A stretch of 64,000 bases of DNA from contig NZ_JAMXIA010000001.1 of assembly GCF_025457425.1 (NCBI RefSeq), forward strand, positions 1,426,001 through 1,490,000. The letters are read 5' to 3'. The position numbers and the translations under genes are program-made. This document shows, piece by piece, positions 26,282-36,900 of the stretch. The notes under the pieces were generated by a model. That model was not told the origin of the DNA, did no database searches, and saw only the letters and a list, made by a program, of their open reading frames with translations. The DNA is from Chryseobacterium foetidum. Lineage in GTDB: Bacteria; Bacteroidota; Bacteroidia; Flavobacteriales; Weeksellaceae. Within the stretch, counting starts at the first letter, position 1. Every line of letters begins with the position of its first letter.

Positions 26282-29200
26282 TTATTCCTCAAGTCTTACG
26301 TCTAATCCAAGACCCTGTAACTCGTGAAGTAATACATTGAAAGATTCAGGAATACCTGGTTCAGGCATTGCTTCTCCTTTCGCAATCGCTTCATAAGTTT
26401 TTGCTCTACCAATCACGTCATCCGACTTCACAGTAAGGATTTCTCTCAGGATATTTGATGCACCGAATGCTTCAAGTGCCCAAACCTCCATCTCTCCGAA
26501 ACGCTGTCCACCGAACTGAGCTTTACCTCCTAAAGGCTGCTGAGTAATCAATGAATAAGGTCCGATAGAACGTGCGTGCATTTTGTCGTCTACCATGTGT
26601 CCTAATTTCAACATGTAGATGATACCAACCGTTGCTGCCTGAGTAAATCTCTCTCCGGTACCACCATCGTAAAGGTGAGTGTGACCGAATTTAGGAACTC
26701 CTGCTTTCTCTGTGTACTCAGTGATCTGATCAAGAGTAGCACCGTCGAAGATTGGTGTAGCGAACTTCATTCCCAGTTTCTGACCAGCCCATCCAAGAAC
26801 TGTCTCATAAATCTGTCCGATGTTCATACGTGAAGGCACCCCAAGTGGATTCAATACGATATCAACCGGTGTTCCGTCTTCAAGGAATGGCATATCTTCC
26901 TGACGGACGATTCTCGAAACGATACCTTTGTTACCGTGACGACCTGCCATTTTATCTCCAACGTTCAGTTTACGTTTTTTAGCGATATAAACCTTAGCCA
27001 ACTTCATGATACCTGCCGGAAGCTCATCACCGATAGAAATTGCGAATTTCTCACGGTTTTTAACTCCCTGAATATCGTTGAATTTGATTTTGTAGTTGTG
27101 AATCAACTGTTTGATCAATTCATTCTTATCGTTATCAACCGTCCAGTCTGAACCGCTAACGTTTACATAATCTTCAACAGACTGAAGAAGTTTTAAGGTA
27201 AATTTGGTTCCTTTACCGATGATTTCTTCGTCTAAATCGTTGGTTACTCCCTGAGAAGTTTTACCTCCAACAAGTGTATTTAATTTTTCAATTAAAGTAT
27301 TTCTCAACTCGTCAAACTTCGCTTTGTAAGTATTTTCAATCTCTTCAAGCTTCAGTTTTTCTTCAGTTCTCTTCTTTTTGTCTTTGATGTTTCTTGAGAA
27401 CAGTTTTTTGTTGATTACAACACCTCTCAATGATGAATCTGCTTTCAATGAAGCATCTTTCACATCACCGGCTTTGTCACCAAAGATTGCTCTAAGAAGT
27501 TTCTCTTCCGGAGTAGGATCTGATTCTCCTTTTGGAGTAATCTTACCAATCATGATATCACCAGGCTTCACTTCAGCACCGATTCTGATCATACCGTTCT
27601 CATCAAGATCTTTTGTAGCTTCTTCAGATACGTTTGGAATATCTGCTGTCAATTCTTCCATACCTAATTTGGTATCACGAACTTCAAGAGAATACTCATC
27701 CACGTGGATTGAAGTAAACCAGTCTTCACGCACAACTTTTTCGTTGATTACGATTGCATCCTCGAAGTTGTACCCTTTCCAAGGCATGAAGGCTACCACC
27801 AGGTTTCTACCTAAAGCCAATTCTCCGTCTTCAGTTGCATAACCGTCGCAAAGAACCTGGCCTTTTTGTACCACATCACCTACTCTTACGTTTGGTCTCA
27901 ATGTAATGGTAGTACTTTGGTTGGTTTTTCTAAATTTAGTAAGGTTATATGTTTTAGTAGCAGACTCGAATTGTACCAAATCTTCGTCTTCGCTTCTGTC
28001 ATATTTAATTACGATTCTGTCAGCATCCACATACTCTACAGTACCTGTACCTTCAGCATTGATCAAAATTCTTGAATCTCTTGCAACCTGCTGCTCAAGC
28101 CCTGTACCAACGATTGGAGCCTGTGGCTTCAACAATGGAACTGCCTGACGCATCATGTTTGATCCCATCAATGCACGGTTTGCATCATCATGCTCCAGGA
28201 ACGGAATCAATGAAGCTGAAATACCGGAAATCTGGTTTGGCGCAACGTCGATCAAATTAACTTCAGAAGGCTCTACTACAGGATAATCACCATCTAATCT
28301 GGCAATAATTCTGTCTGTTAAGAACGCTCCGTTATCATCTAACTCAACGTTTGCCTGAGCAATTACTTTGTCTTCTTCGTCCTCTGCATTCAAGTAAACC
28401 GGCGCATCGTTTAGTGCAACTTTACCTGATTCTACTTTTCTGTATGGAGTTTCGATGAAACCAAGTCTGTTGATCTTAGCATAGATACCTAGTGAAGATA
28501 TCAAACCAATGTTTGGTCCTTCAGGAGTTTCGATAGGACAAATTCTACCATAGTGCGTATGGTGAACGTCACGTACCTCGAAACCTGCTCTTTCTCTTGA
28601 TAAACCACCAGGTCCCAGGGCAGAAAGTCTACGCTTGTGCGTGATTTCTGATAGTGGGTTTGTTTGGTCCATGAACTGAGAAAGCTGGTTGGTACCAAAG
28701 AATGAGTTGATTACTGATGTTAAAGTTTTCGCATTAACAAGGTCAAGCGGAGTAAAGATTTCGTTATCTCTAACGTTCATTCTCTCCTTAATTGTTCTTG
28801 CAATTCTCGAAAGACCTACACCAAACTGTCCTGCCAACTGCTCACCCACAGTTTTAATTCTTCTGTTTGATAAGTGGTCAATATCATCAACCTCAGCTTT
28901 GGAGTTTACCAATTCGATTAAGTGTCTTACAATCGCGATGATATCTTCTTTTGTAAGAACTTCAGTAGTGGTAGGAATATTAAGACCTAACTTTTTGTTT
29001 AGTCTGTAACGTCCAACTTCACCTAATGAATATCTCTGCTCAGAGAAGAATAATTTTTCGATAATTCCTCTTGCAGTTTCCTCATCTGGTGGATCTGCAT
29101 TTCTAAGCTGACGGTAAATATATTCTACTGCTTCTTTTTCAGAGTTGGTAGGGTCTTTCTGTAAAGTATTCTGAATGATAGAGAATTCGTTTGAATTTTC

Positions 29201-30100
29201 TTTGTGAATCAAAATAGATTTCACACCTGCATCCAAAATAAGATCTAAATGTTCTTTTTCAAGAATCGTTTCTCTGTCTAAGATGATTTCGTTTCTTTCG
29301 ATAGAAACCACTTCACCGGTGTCTTCGTCTACGAAATCTTCGAACCATGTGTTCAATACTCTGGCAGCCAAAGTTCTGCCTTCCACTTTCTTAAGGGCAG
29401 CTTTAGAAACTTTCACTTCTTCTGCAAGGTCAAAAATCTGAAGAATATCTTTATCAGATTCATAGCCGATAGCTCTTAATAACGTAGTTAAAGGTAATTT
29501 TTTCTTACGGTCGATATATGCGTACATTACGCTGTTGATATCGGTCGTAAATTCCATCCAGGATCCTTTGAAAGGGATAATTCTTGAATAGTATAATTTT
29601 GTTCCGTTTGCGTGGTAAGTCTGCCCGAAGAATACACCAGGTGAACGGTGAAGCTGCGTAACGATAACCCTTTCAGCACCATTGATGATGAAAGAACCAC
29701 TCGGAGTCATGTAAGGAACCGGACCTAAATAAACATCCTGCACAACAGTCTGGAAATCTTCGTGTTCCGGGTCTGTACAGTACAATTTAAGTCTTGCTTT
29801 TAAAGGCACTGAATACGTCAGCCCTCTTTCCACACACTCATCGATTGAGTAACGTGGTGAATCTACCAGATAATCAATAAATTCTAAAACGAACTGATTT
29901 CTGGAATCGGTGATAGGAAAATTTTCCTGGAAAGTCTTATACAAACCTTCGTCTGTTCTGTCTTCAGGAAGTGTGTCTAGCTGGAAAAACTCTGTAAACG
30001 ACTCAATCTGGATATCCAGAAAGTCCGGCGTTACGATTTTTCCTTTCGCTGACGAGAAATTAATTCTTTTCTCCTGAGTTGTAGCTGTTGTTTTACTCAT
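26282..30100 (-). CDS. rpoB: DNA-directed RNA polymerase subunit beta
   Basis: A 1272-aa second-largest RNA polymerase subunit. Clear landmarks are the rifampicin-pocket region ([25 protein letters not shown]... read in parts), [23 protein letters not shown] and the C-terminal [21 protein letters not shown] that contacts RpoC. It is the target of rifamycins. In most bacteria it follows rplL directly; here rplL is about 16 kb away and rpoB has its own predicted promoter (30421-30452) with a leader of about 315 nt. Confidence 0.98.
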   Translation of the reverse strand: MSKTTATTQEKRINFSSAKGKIVTPDFLDIQIESFTEFFQLDTLPEDRTDEGLYKTFQENFPITDSRNQFVLEFIDYLVDSPRYSIDECVERGLTYSVPLKARLKLYCTDPEHEDFQTVVQDVYLGPVPYMTPSGSFIINGAERVIVTQLHRSPGVFFGQTYHANGTKLYYSRIIPFKGSWMEFTTDINSVMYAYIDRKKKLPLTTLLRAIGYESDKDILQIFDLAEEVKVSKAALKKVEGRTLAARVLNTWFEDFVDEDTGEVVSIERNEIILDRETILEKEHLDLILDAGVKSILIHKENSNEFSIIQNTLQKDPTNSEKEAVEYIYRQLRNADPPDEETARGIIEKLFFSEQRYSLGEVGRYRLNKKLGLNIPTTTEVLTKEDIIAIVRHLIELVNSKAEVDDIDHLSNRRIKTVGEQLAGQFGVGLSRIARTIKERMNVRDNEIFTPLDLVNAKTLTSVINSFFGTNQLSQFMDQTNPLSEITHKRRLSALGPGGLSRERAGFEVRDVHHTHYGRICPIETPEGPNIGLISSLGIYAKINRLGFIETPYRKVESGKVALNDAPVYLNAEDEEDKVIAQANVELDDNGAFLTDRIIARLDGDYPVVEPSEVNLIDVAPNQISGISASLIPFLEHDDANRALMGSNMMRQAVPLLKPQAPIVGTGLEQQVARDSRILINAEGTGTVEYVDADRIVIKYDRSEDEDLVQFESATKTYNLTKFRKTNQSTTITLRPNVRVGDVVQKGQVLCDGYATEDGELALGRNLVVAFMPWKGYNFEDAIVINEKVVREDWFTSIHVDEYSLEVRDTKLGMEELTADIPNVSEEATKDLDENGMIRIGAEVKPGDIMIGKITPKGESDPTPEEKLLRAIFGDKAGDVKDASLKADSSLRGVVINKKLFSRNIKDKKKRTEEKLKLEEIENTYKAKFDELRNTLIEKLNTLVGGKTSQGVTNDLDEEIIGKGTKFTLKLLQSVEDYVNVSGSDWTVDNDKNELIKQLIHNYKIKFNDIQGVKNREKFAISIGDELPAGIMKLAKVYIAKKRKLNVGDKMAGRHGNKGIVSRIVRQEDMPFLEDGTPVDIVLNPLGVPSRMNIGQIYETVLGWAGQKLGMKFATPIFDGATLDQITEYTEKAGVPKFGHTHLYDGGTGERFTQAATVGIIYMLKLGHMVDDKMHARSIGPYSLITQQPLGGKAQFGGQRFGEMEVWALEAFGASNILREILTVKSDDVIGRAKTYEAIAKGEAMPEPGIPESFNVLLHELQGLGLDVRLEE

Positions 30101-30420
30101 AAAACTTTTAAGAAAGGTTAAAAAATATTTTGATTAAAAAAAATATCAGAAAAAGAAGAAACAAGATAAAAGTAAAAAGGTAAAAGTGTTTTTGGCGCAC
30201 AGAGAACCTTAATATTAACATATTGATTTCTAATTATTTCTAACTGCAACGCTGGTATATCTTTTCACAGCGTAATGCAAAATACTTTTAAGGTCTTTTG
30301 AGGCAGAACTGCCAAATATTTTTAAAATAAACACAGCAAAATCTCTTTCAAAAAATATGAAAGAGCTGATATTGAGTATTTTAGAAATTTTTATACAAAT
30401 TTTTGCGCCAAAAGAGACTG
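30101..30420 (-). other. Long 5' leader of rpoB
   Basis: No gene of more than a few codons is convincing here. If the promoter at 30421-30452 is real, this stretch is the untranslated leader of rpoB. I see no perfect long hairpin and cannot assign a riboswitch class. Confidence 0.45.
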
Positions 30421-30452
30421 CAAAAATACAATTTTATTTCCTAATACACAAA
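30421..30452 (-). promoter_or_regulatory. Sigma-ABfr promoter of rpoB
   Basis: On the minus strand, TTTG (30449-30452), a 20-nt spacer and TATTTTTG (30421-30428) match the Bacteroidota consensus. It is the best match in the region upstream of rpoB. Confidence 0.65.
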
Positions 30453-30663
30453 AATTCATTAAAAATCAACCACTTAAAAAGTTTCGCTAAACTAAAAAGG
30501 ACATTACAACCTGATAACTGAAAAAAACCATTAAAAATAATAGTACTCATTATAATATCCAAAAATTAAATACATACCAAACAAATTTTGATATTAAAAT
30601 TTAAATTATTAAAATATTATTAAAAAACATTATTAATTAATTTTAATAAAAATATTAATATTA

Positions 30664-30697
30664 TTTGGTTTTGTATTACGAAAAGTGTTTATATTTG
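30664..30697 (+). promoter_or_regulatory. Sigma-ABfr promoter of the RiPP-like precursor gene
   Basis: TTTG at 30664-30667, a 22-nt spacer and TATATTTG at 30690-30697; a second TTTG at 30670-30673 gives a 16-nt spacer. The leader to the ATG at 30753 would be about 48 nt. Confidence 0.7.
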
Positions 30698-30752
30698 CAT
30701 CAAGTTAAAAAAATACACTAATAGTATTTTAAAACTTAAAAACATCATACCA

Positions 30753-30932
30753 ATGAAAAATTTAAAAGAAAAATTAGCTGCTATTAACATCGAGCAGTTA
30801 GAAGAGAGAAAAGAGTTCACATTCTACACAATTAAGAATTGCAACCCACAGCCACCTTGCAATCCACAACCACCAGTAACTCCTCCTGTTAATCCAGGAA
30901 ACGGTGGTGGAACTGGCGGTGGAGGTTGGTAA
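30753..30932 (+). CDS. RiPP-like precursor peptide (59 aa, Pro- and Gly-rich C-terminus)
   Basis: This 59-aa gene lies between a promoter and a terminator. Residues 1-27 look like a leader: MKNLKEKLAAINIEQLEERK is helical, charged and has no signal peptide, then EFTFYTI. The C-terminal half is low in complexity. A duplicated hexapeptide CNPQPP-CNPQPP (residues 30-41) supplies the only two cysteines, then VTPPVNPG, then GNGGGTGGGGW to the end. The MKNLK- start followed by a helical leader is common in Bacteroidota natural-product precursors, but a double-Gly cleavage site before the core is not evident. It is followed by a class I isoprenoid-synthase-like gene and an M50 peptide protease gene, which fits a ribosomally made, modified peptide. 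It could instead be a small structural peptide. Confidence 0.7.
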   Translation: MKNLKEKLAAINIEQLEERKEFTFYTIKNCNPQPPCNPQPPVTPPVNPGNGGGTGGGGW

Positions 30933-30954
30933 GAAACTTTCATAAGCTAAAGAA

Positions 30955-30981
30955 AAAGCGAGCTTTCCAGCTCGTTTTTTC
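30955..30981 (+). terminator. Terminator or attenuator after the precursor gene
   Basis: A 10-bp stem (with one G-U pair) around GCGAGCT-TTCC-AGCTCGT, flanked by A-run and T-run, 22 nt after the precursor stop and 30 nt before the next ATG. Since the next two genes are close and codirectional, partial read-through would give high precursor and low enzyme expression. Confidence 0.82.
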
Positions 30982-31010
30982 TATTTCTAACCAAATATCT
31001 CTGCAATACG

Positions 31011-31826
31011 ATGAAAAAAGAAAACAGTATAGGTTTTTACCTGTTTCAAAATCTCCTCCTCATCATATCTACAGGCTATAAGATAAATGATAAAAATATA
31101 TTTTCTGCATTCCAGCATGGCGTGAAAGAATACAGAGACTTCGTTTTTCTGCAGGATGGAGTAATTGACAACGATATTGACTGGGTTTCTCAAGTGGAAA
31201 ACAGCGCAAATATTTTAGCCCAAACCAACCAACATTACAAAAATGCAATCTTTTCTTTACTGAAAGTTTTCCCTGCTGATCATCAGTTTTGGGAATACCT
31301 CGCTGTGGAAGAAAAACTCTACTATTCTTACATCACCAAAGAAAAATACAACAACATCAAAAAACCGGTTCTGGAAATTTCTGATTTTGAGGAGATGTCT
31401 TACAACAAGCACAATCTTGCGCTGGTTCCCATCAAAGGAATGGACTGGCTTTTCGAAGCTAAAGCCGGCTATGATGACATTCGAAATATTTTCACCTGTG
31501 TTTTTAACGGAATGCAGATGATGGATGATATTGATGACTTTGCAAAAGACTTAGCTTCCGGACAGTGGAATCTGCTCCACAGCGACGTAAGAAAAATAAT
31601 TACGGGCGAAAATTTAATAAATGATGAAAATCTTGATCGTTTTGAAGAACGCATTTTTTATGCTTCGGGATTATGTGAGAAATACAGCCTTTACACTTTG
31701 GAGCAATACAACAATGCCTTGATTAATTCTGAAAAATTTGATTTTCCTGAACTTAAAATCTGGCTTACCCAAATTATTGAAGAAGTAAAAGAGAGCATCA
31801 CACTCGTGCATAAAATTACTCAGTAA
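31011..31826 (+). CDS. Class I isoprenoid-synthase-like protein
   Basis: A 271-aa all-helical protein. The motif MQMMDDIDDFAKDLASGQWN (DDxxD at residues 172-176) matches the second aspartate-rich region of class I isoprenoid synthases, as in prenyltransferases and squalene/phytoene synthases. A first aspartate-rich motif is not obvious; the N-terminal region has FWEYLAVEEKLYYSYITKEK in its place. Such folds bind allylic diphosphates through Mg. In this operon it could attach or make an isoprenoid linked to the peptide, or bind a prenyl lipid for export; both are inference. No signal peptide. It is followed 30 nt later by the M50 gene. Confidence 0.65.
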   Translation: MKKENSIGFYLFQNLLLIISTGYKINDKNIFSAFQHGVKEYRDFVFLQDGVIDNDIDWVSQVENSANILAQTNQHYKNAIFSLLKVFPADHQFWEYLAVEEKLYYSYITKEKYNNIKKPVLEISDFEEMSYNKHNLALVPIKGMDWLFEAKAGYDDIRNIFTCVFNGMQMMDDIDDFAKDLASGQWNLLHSDVRKIITGENLINDENLDRFEERIFYASGLCEKYSLYTLEQYNNALINSEKFDFPELKIWLTQIIEEVKESITLVHKITQ

Positions 31827-31856
31827 CGCAACCACAGAAAATTCAAAACTTATTTG

Positions 31857-33002
31857 ATGATGAATCTGCTTGGCGCCCAACCCGTTTTTACCCAAAAGAA
31901 AAATGGTAATTATGTAATGGAAATCAACAACAACTTTTTCGATATCGACGAAGAAGTAAAGACAGTAATGCTCGCTCTCTCAAAGGCCGAAAATTATTCT
32001 CAGGCCTCTAATCTATACAATGAATACACTCAGGAGATTCATTCTGAGGAAGATTTCACCTTTTACAGTACCGAACTTTTAAAGAAATTTGATTTAGATA
32101 ATAAAAAGAAGAGCTTTCTTCTATTTGAGCAAATCCTCATTCCTGAAAAAAATGCAGGAAAAATATCCCAACTTATTGGTTTTTTATTTTATCCTCCTTT
32201 ATTCTGGATTGCATTTACTTCATTGATATTATTTTCGGTTTACACTATTTTTTTTGATGTGAACACACACCGCAACGGAAATTTTTCAGTTTCAATTATT
32301 TACACATCTGCACTGTATTTTGTAACCATTATTTTTCACGAGTTTGGTCACGTAGCTGCCTGCAGAAGGTTTACTGGCAAGAACGGAGGTATCGGTTTTG
32401 GAATTTACATCCTCTATCCGGTTTTCTACTCAAATATCAGCGCAGTGTGGCACTCTACAAAACAGCAGAAAATAATCGCAAATCTTGCAGGAATCTACAT
32501 GCAGCTTTGGTTTGTATTGGCATTTTACCTACTTGGCAGTTATACTGGCAATGGTTTCTTTGTAGCTTTTAGCAAAGTAATGGTTTTCATGTGCTTCATC
32601 CAGATAATCCCTTTTATAAGATCTGATGGCTACTGGCTTCTGAGCGACTTGACCGGAGTAGCTAACTTACTTGAAAAATCAGGCAAGAAAGTAAATGACT
32701 TTATGAAGAATCCAATTGCGTTTTTCACCACTAAAGACTACGTTCATTATTACCTTTTCGCTTATGGTATTTTTAATCTGTTCTTTGTTTTTTCATTTAC
32801 TTATTATGAAGTCAGATACAACTATGCTGCAATTTTGGATTACCCATTCTACTTTTGGGGATTAATCAGACAATTTATTAATGGTGATTGGCATAAAATA
32901 CAATTTGATTTAAAATATTTTTCTGTAACGTTATTTTACTATATAATTTACAGTTACGGAAAACAGCTTTTTGAGAAAATTTTTAGGAAATCAGGGGGAT
33001 AA
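31857..33002 (+). CDS. M50-family membrane metalloprotease, YydH-like, with N-terminal PqqD-like region
   Basis: A 381-aa integral membrane zinc protease. Residues 1 to about 85 are soluble (MEINNNFFDIDEEVKTVMLAL...) and resemble a PqqD-type peptide-recognition domain. About six hydrophobic segments follow. The zinc site is HEFGH at 161-165, with NLAGIYMQ as the NxxG-like motif and PFIRSDGYWLLSD (Asp257) as the third ligand motif. The SDGYW...D form is typical of peptide zinc metalloproteases found with peptide natural products, such as B. subtilis YydH. Start ATG at 31857 (a second ATG follows at once). It is likely to cut or export the modified precursor. Confidence 0.78.
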   Translation: MMNLLGAQPVFTQKKNGNYVMEINNNFFDIDEEVKTVMLALSKAENYSQASNLYNEYTQEIHSEEDFTFYSTELLKKFDLDNKKKSFLLFEQILIPEKNAGKISQLIGFLFYPPLFWIAFTSLILFSVYTIFFDVNTHRNGNFSVSIIYTSALYFVTIIFHEFGHVAACRRFTGKNGGIGFGIYILYPVFYSNISAVWHSTKQQKIIANLAGIYMQLWFVLAFYLLGSYTGNGFFVAFSKVMVFMCFIQIIPFIRSDGYWLLSDLTGVANLLEKSGKKVNDFMKNPIAFFTTKDYVHYYLFAYGIFNLFFVFSFTYYEVRYNYAAILDYPFYFWGLIRQFINGDWHKIQFDLKYFSVTLFYYIIYSYGKQLFEKIFRKSGG

Positions 33003-33126
33003 AAAGCTAAAATTTAGCACAGACGACCGAAAATTTTACAATTTCTACAAATGTTTAGCGCAAAATTACAAATAATTTAAAATATTACTATTATTTAACT
33101 ATTATATTAATAAAATAAGTTTATTG

Positions 33127-33158
33127 TTGATTTTTATTAAAAAATATAGTTATATTTG
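33127..33158 (+). promoter_or_regulatory. Sigma-ABfr promoter of surface cassette A
   Basis: TTG at 33127-33129, a 21-nt spacer and TATATTTG at 33151-33158. It places the start point near 33165, which excludes the longer reading frame start at 33124 and supports ATG 33220 for the first gene. Confidence 0.7.
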
Positions 33159-33219
33159 TGTCGCACTATTGAAAAAATTTAAAAAACTAATAACCTTGGC
33201 TAATTCCCTTTGCCTTCCG

Positions 33220-33849
33220 ATGGTTTTTACCTCAAAGCGTTTCCCATTCTGGGTAGTGCTGTTTTTCATTTTTTCTCTTTTCAGCAAGCTTAACGCGCAG
33301 GTAGGTTTCGGAACAGCAGCACCAGAACATGTAGGAATATTTTTAAAAGGAAGTGCTACTGTTCATTCATCAGACGAATTATTCAATGCCCAGGTTGCAT
33401 CTCGGAAGATAAAGATTCGCAATGATCCACAGAGTTTACTGAGTATAAAGAAGGTAGGTTCAAAAATTGTCATTAAAAACCAAGCAAGAACGATAACTTT
33501 TGTTGAAGAGGCAAAAATTGCTCAGAAAAAGAAGACTGAAGAGGTAAAGAAATCTGTTGACAAAAATATAAACGCAACACTTTCAAAGGTAAGGTATAGT
33601 CTGAAAGACAATATAAAAACTCATTCTTCGGAGCAGTTTGCTTATTTGGGAGGGTCTCTGAAGCCGAATTTTATTACTCCTTATCCTACACAAGATTTCC
33701 AAAAAGGAATTTCAGAAAAACAATATGCAATCCTGATCAGACCATTCAATTATTTTCAGGAGAAAAAAATACTCGATTACAATAGCCAAAGCAAGAAATT
33801 TGGATTTACAAAAGTCTTATCCGTAAGACCCCCACCAGTTTTATGTTAA
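33220..33849 (+). CDS. Secreted protein, first gene of surface cassette A
   Basis: A 209-aa protein with a long signal peptide (VVLFFIFSLFSKLNAQ). The mature part carries GSATVHSSDELFNAQVASRK near the N-terminus and ends FGFTKVLSVRPPPVLC. The protein at 44671-45261 has the same layout (GKAQIYSSDQSFN..VASRK; FGYSKTYSLRPPPLLS), so the two are paralogues. No known domain is recognised. The ATG at 33220 is chosen because the upstream frame runs through the promoter. It precedes a large surface protein, so a role in its assembly or anchoring is possible. Confidence 0.7.
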   Translation: MVFTSKRFPFWVVLFFIFSLFSKLNAQVGFGTAAPEHVGIFLKGSATVHSSDELFNAQVASRKIKIRNDPQSLLSIKKVGSKIVIKNQARTITFVEEAKIAQKKKTEEVKKSVDKNINATLSKVRYSLKDNIKTHSSEQFAYLGGSLKPNFITPYPTQDFQKGISEKQYAILIRPFNYFQEKKILDYNSQSKKFGFTKVLSVRPPPVLC

Positions 33850-33902
33850 ACATCAATTTTATTTTTTTTAAATAAAAATTTTAACGTAAAAACTTAACTA
33901 AA

Positions 33903-36900
33903 ATGAATTTTAAATTTATACTTAAGTGTAGCAAAAAGCTTCACAAAGGACTTTTATTGCCTTTATTGCTTATTCCTACCTTATATTATTCCCAGACATA
34001 TCCCGATTTGGAAATGGGGAATGTAACACCTAGTATCAATACAGCTACCAGTGTTACAGTAGCATTACAAAAAGACAATACCAATAATACCACCACCACA
34101 TTAGTCAATTACAGCACTCCTAGTGCATTTACCACCAATTTCACTGTAAACGCTACAGAGTATACTAATGCCGTAAGATTTGGCGCATCCGGCGCCGCAC
34201 CATACTACACCTTAATGAATATTTTAGGTAATGCCGGAAGCGACAATGGAGAATACACAAGTAATACGGTACCTACAAATGGCACAGGCCTAGATATAGC
34301 TGTAAATCACGCAATGCGTGTTGAAGCCTCATTTGCAGGTGCTGGAAGCCAACCCGGAAACGGAAGAATAAAACTAGGTGAGATCACTATCACACTTGGA
34401 AGAGGAACCAATAATCCTCATCTTCATTTCAAAGGTTTAGGTGGAACTGCAGTTGACGGTAATGTGTCGACAGGCATAACAGCAGAATTTACAGTAAAGT
34501 CTGTTCTTAATTCAGCAGGAGCAGAGATTGCTCCCGGAACGATTTTAAATCTGTTATCAGGAACTAATCTTTCTATAAACCCCACACTAAGACAAATAAA
34601 CAACGACTACACCAGTGCTGCAAACGCTGCAACGTCCAGCTCTGGGAGAGGCACGGTTCGTTTTGAGAATCGTGACATAAAAACCATTATTCTGGAAGTA
34701 TTTGGAAATAGAAATGGAGGTTCCGCTACAGCAGTAACATGGAGCGGTTTAGATGCGTTTTATATTGGTCTATCAGCTGCAGAATCTGATTTAGAAGTAA
34801 CCAAATTTGTAAGTCCAAGCGCTGTAAGTGCAGGTGATCAGGTTGTTTTCACAGTAAATGCAAAAAACAACGGTGCCTCACACAATACCAATGTGATTGT
34901 TGACGACATACTTCCGTCAGGATATACTTATATTTCACACAGTGCAAGTCCGGGCACCTATCTTCCTTCTTCGGGAGTCTGGAATATAGGAACTTTAAAT
35001 GATCAGGTAACTGCAACGCTTACGGTAACTGCGAGAGCAAAATCGTTAGGTATGTATAACAATGAAGCCGCCATTACAACATCAAGTGCTCTTAGCGATC
35101 CGGATCTTACAAATAACTCATTCTCAGTAGCCGCATTAGTAGACAGCGACAGAGACGGTGTTGCAGATTCTGAGGATCTTGATGATGATAACGACGGAAT
35201 ACCAGATACTCTTGAAGGTTTCTGTGCATCTACTCCTACCCTTCTGAAAACGGGAACATTTTCTGCCATCGGAGCAGGAGCTGCGGGAAGACCTACAATA
35301 AATTTTGAAGTTCCAACAACAGGTTCAGGAAGACGAACAGTTCTTCTATTAGTTACCGTAGAGCGTGATCACACCCCATCTCTGGGAGGCAATTGGGAAT
35401 CAACTGTTTACACAGCAGCCAACAACACATCTCTGATGCCTGATGTTACTTTTGGTACTTCAGCCATGGAAAAACGAAACTATAACTTTGCATTTGACGC
35501 CGCCGCTAACCAACTACCAAACCAAGCGCGTTTAAGCAGAACACAATATGTTTACGCATTATCCGACAGCAATGCCGGTGGAATTCCTAATGGTACGCAA
35601 AATATCAACTTAACCAATTTTGTTTCCGGATTAAATGCAGGTGATGAGTTTACTGTACAGATTTTAGTTTATGACCAGGTAAGAAGTATTGAACTTGGCG
35701 GTTCTAACGTAGCATTTGCCAATACCAGTGGATTCCCTTCTTCAATAACGGTAAGCAACAATACCAACGCTTCCCAATCCTCTCCGCTTTCAGCAAATGA
35801 TGTATTGCTGGCATTCGGAGGTAATTCGAACGGAAACGGAATGACATTAAGCTCAGCATGGACACCAATATTCAATTCTAAGATAACAAACGGAGCAGGA
35901 ACTTATACAACTTTTTCAGGTATCCCTACCGGAAGTTCAGAAAATGATGGTTTATCTACTGCAATAGCAACGATTACCGGTGTTACAGGTACCCAATCTG
36001 TTACTTTTAACTTTAATACGAATAATGCATTATTAGGAAATGCAACGATGTACAGATTAAATGGATATGGTTCAAGCTGTACAGTACGAGATACCGACGG
36101 AGACGGAATTTCTGATTTTCTGGATTTAGATTCTGATAATGATGGTTGTGTAGATGCTTTAGAAGGTGCAGCCACTATTACAAGTTCGCAACTTGCCGCT
36201 GCTCTTGGATCTTTAAGCGTGGGAACAGGTTCTGCAGCAGCAAATCAAAATTTACCTGCGCCAGTAGGAAACACACCGACAACCAAAGGTATTCCGCAGG
36301 TGGCAGGAACAGGACAGGCTATAGGAACTGCAATAATAGCAAACCTCAGCCCTTGCTACATCGATGCAAAAAATGACATCAACCAAACGCCATTGAATAC
36401 CGCTGTTGCAGGTTTCTTACTTACAAATGATGTGAGCGGAGAAGGTGCCGTGACATTATCATCAGCACAGGTTTATAATGCATCGGGAGTTCTAGTAGCG
36501 TTACCAGTAATTGCTACAGCACCGGGAACAGGCACTGCAACGTCGGTTTACACAGCCACAGGCACATTGGCAGGTACTATCCGTCTGTACTCTACGGGAG
36601 AATACCGTTTCGTTCCAGCTACAGGATTTGTTGGTACAGTGCCTGTAAATTATACGGCTGCCAATGCGGTTGGAGGCAGCGATACTGCTCAGCTTGAAAT
36701 TCAGGTTATTCCGGTTACAAATCCGGCAGCGAATGACGCTCCTGTAGCCCTTAACGACACAGGAGTTACCAAAACCGGAATTACATTAAACTCTAATGTT
36801 TTAGGAAATGACAGTGACCCGGATACTGGAAATACCCTTACTGTAACAGGGGCTACTCAAGGGGCTACTGTTATTGGTAACGGAGGAACTGCTGTAAATG

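Noticed and set aside
27378..27842. 154-codon frame antisense to rpoB
   Set aside because: A shadow of rpoB coding sequence in the opposite strand.
33124..33219. Earlier start for the first gene of cassette A
   Set aside because: This stretch contains the predicted promoter; the ATG at 33220 leads directly into a signal peptide.
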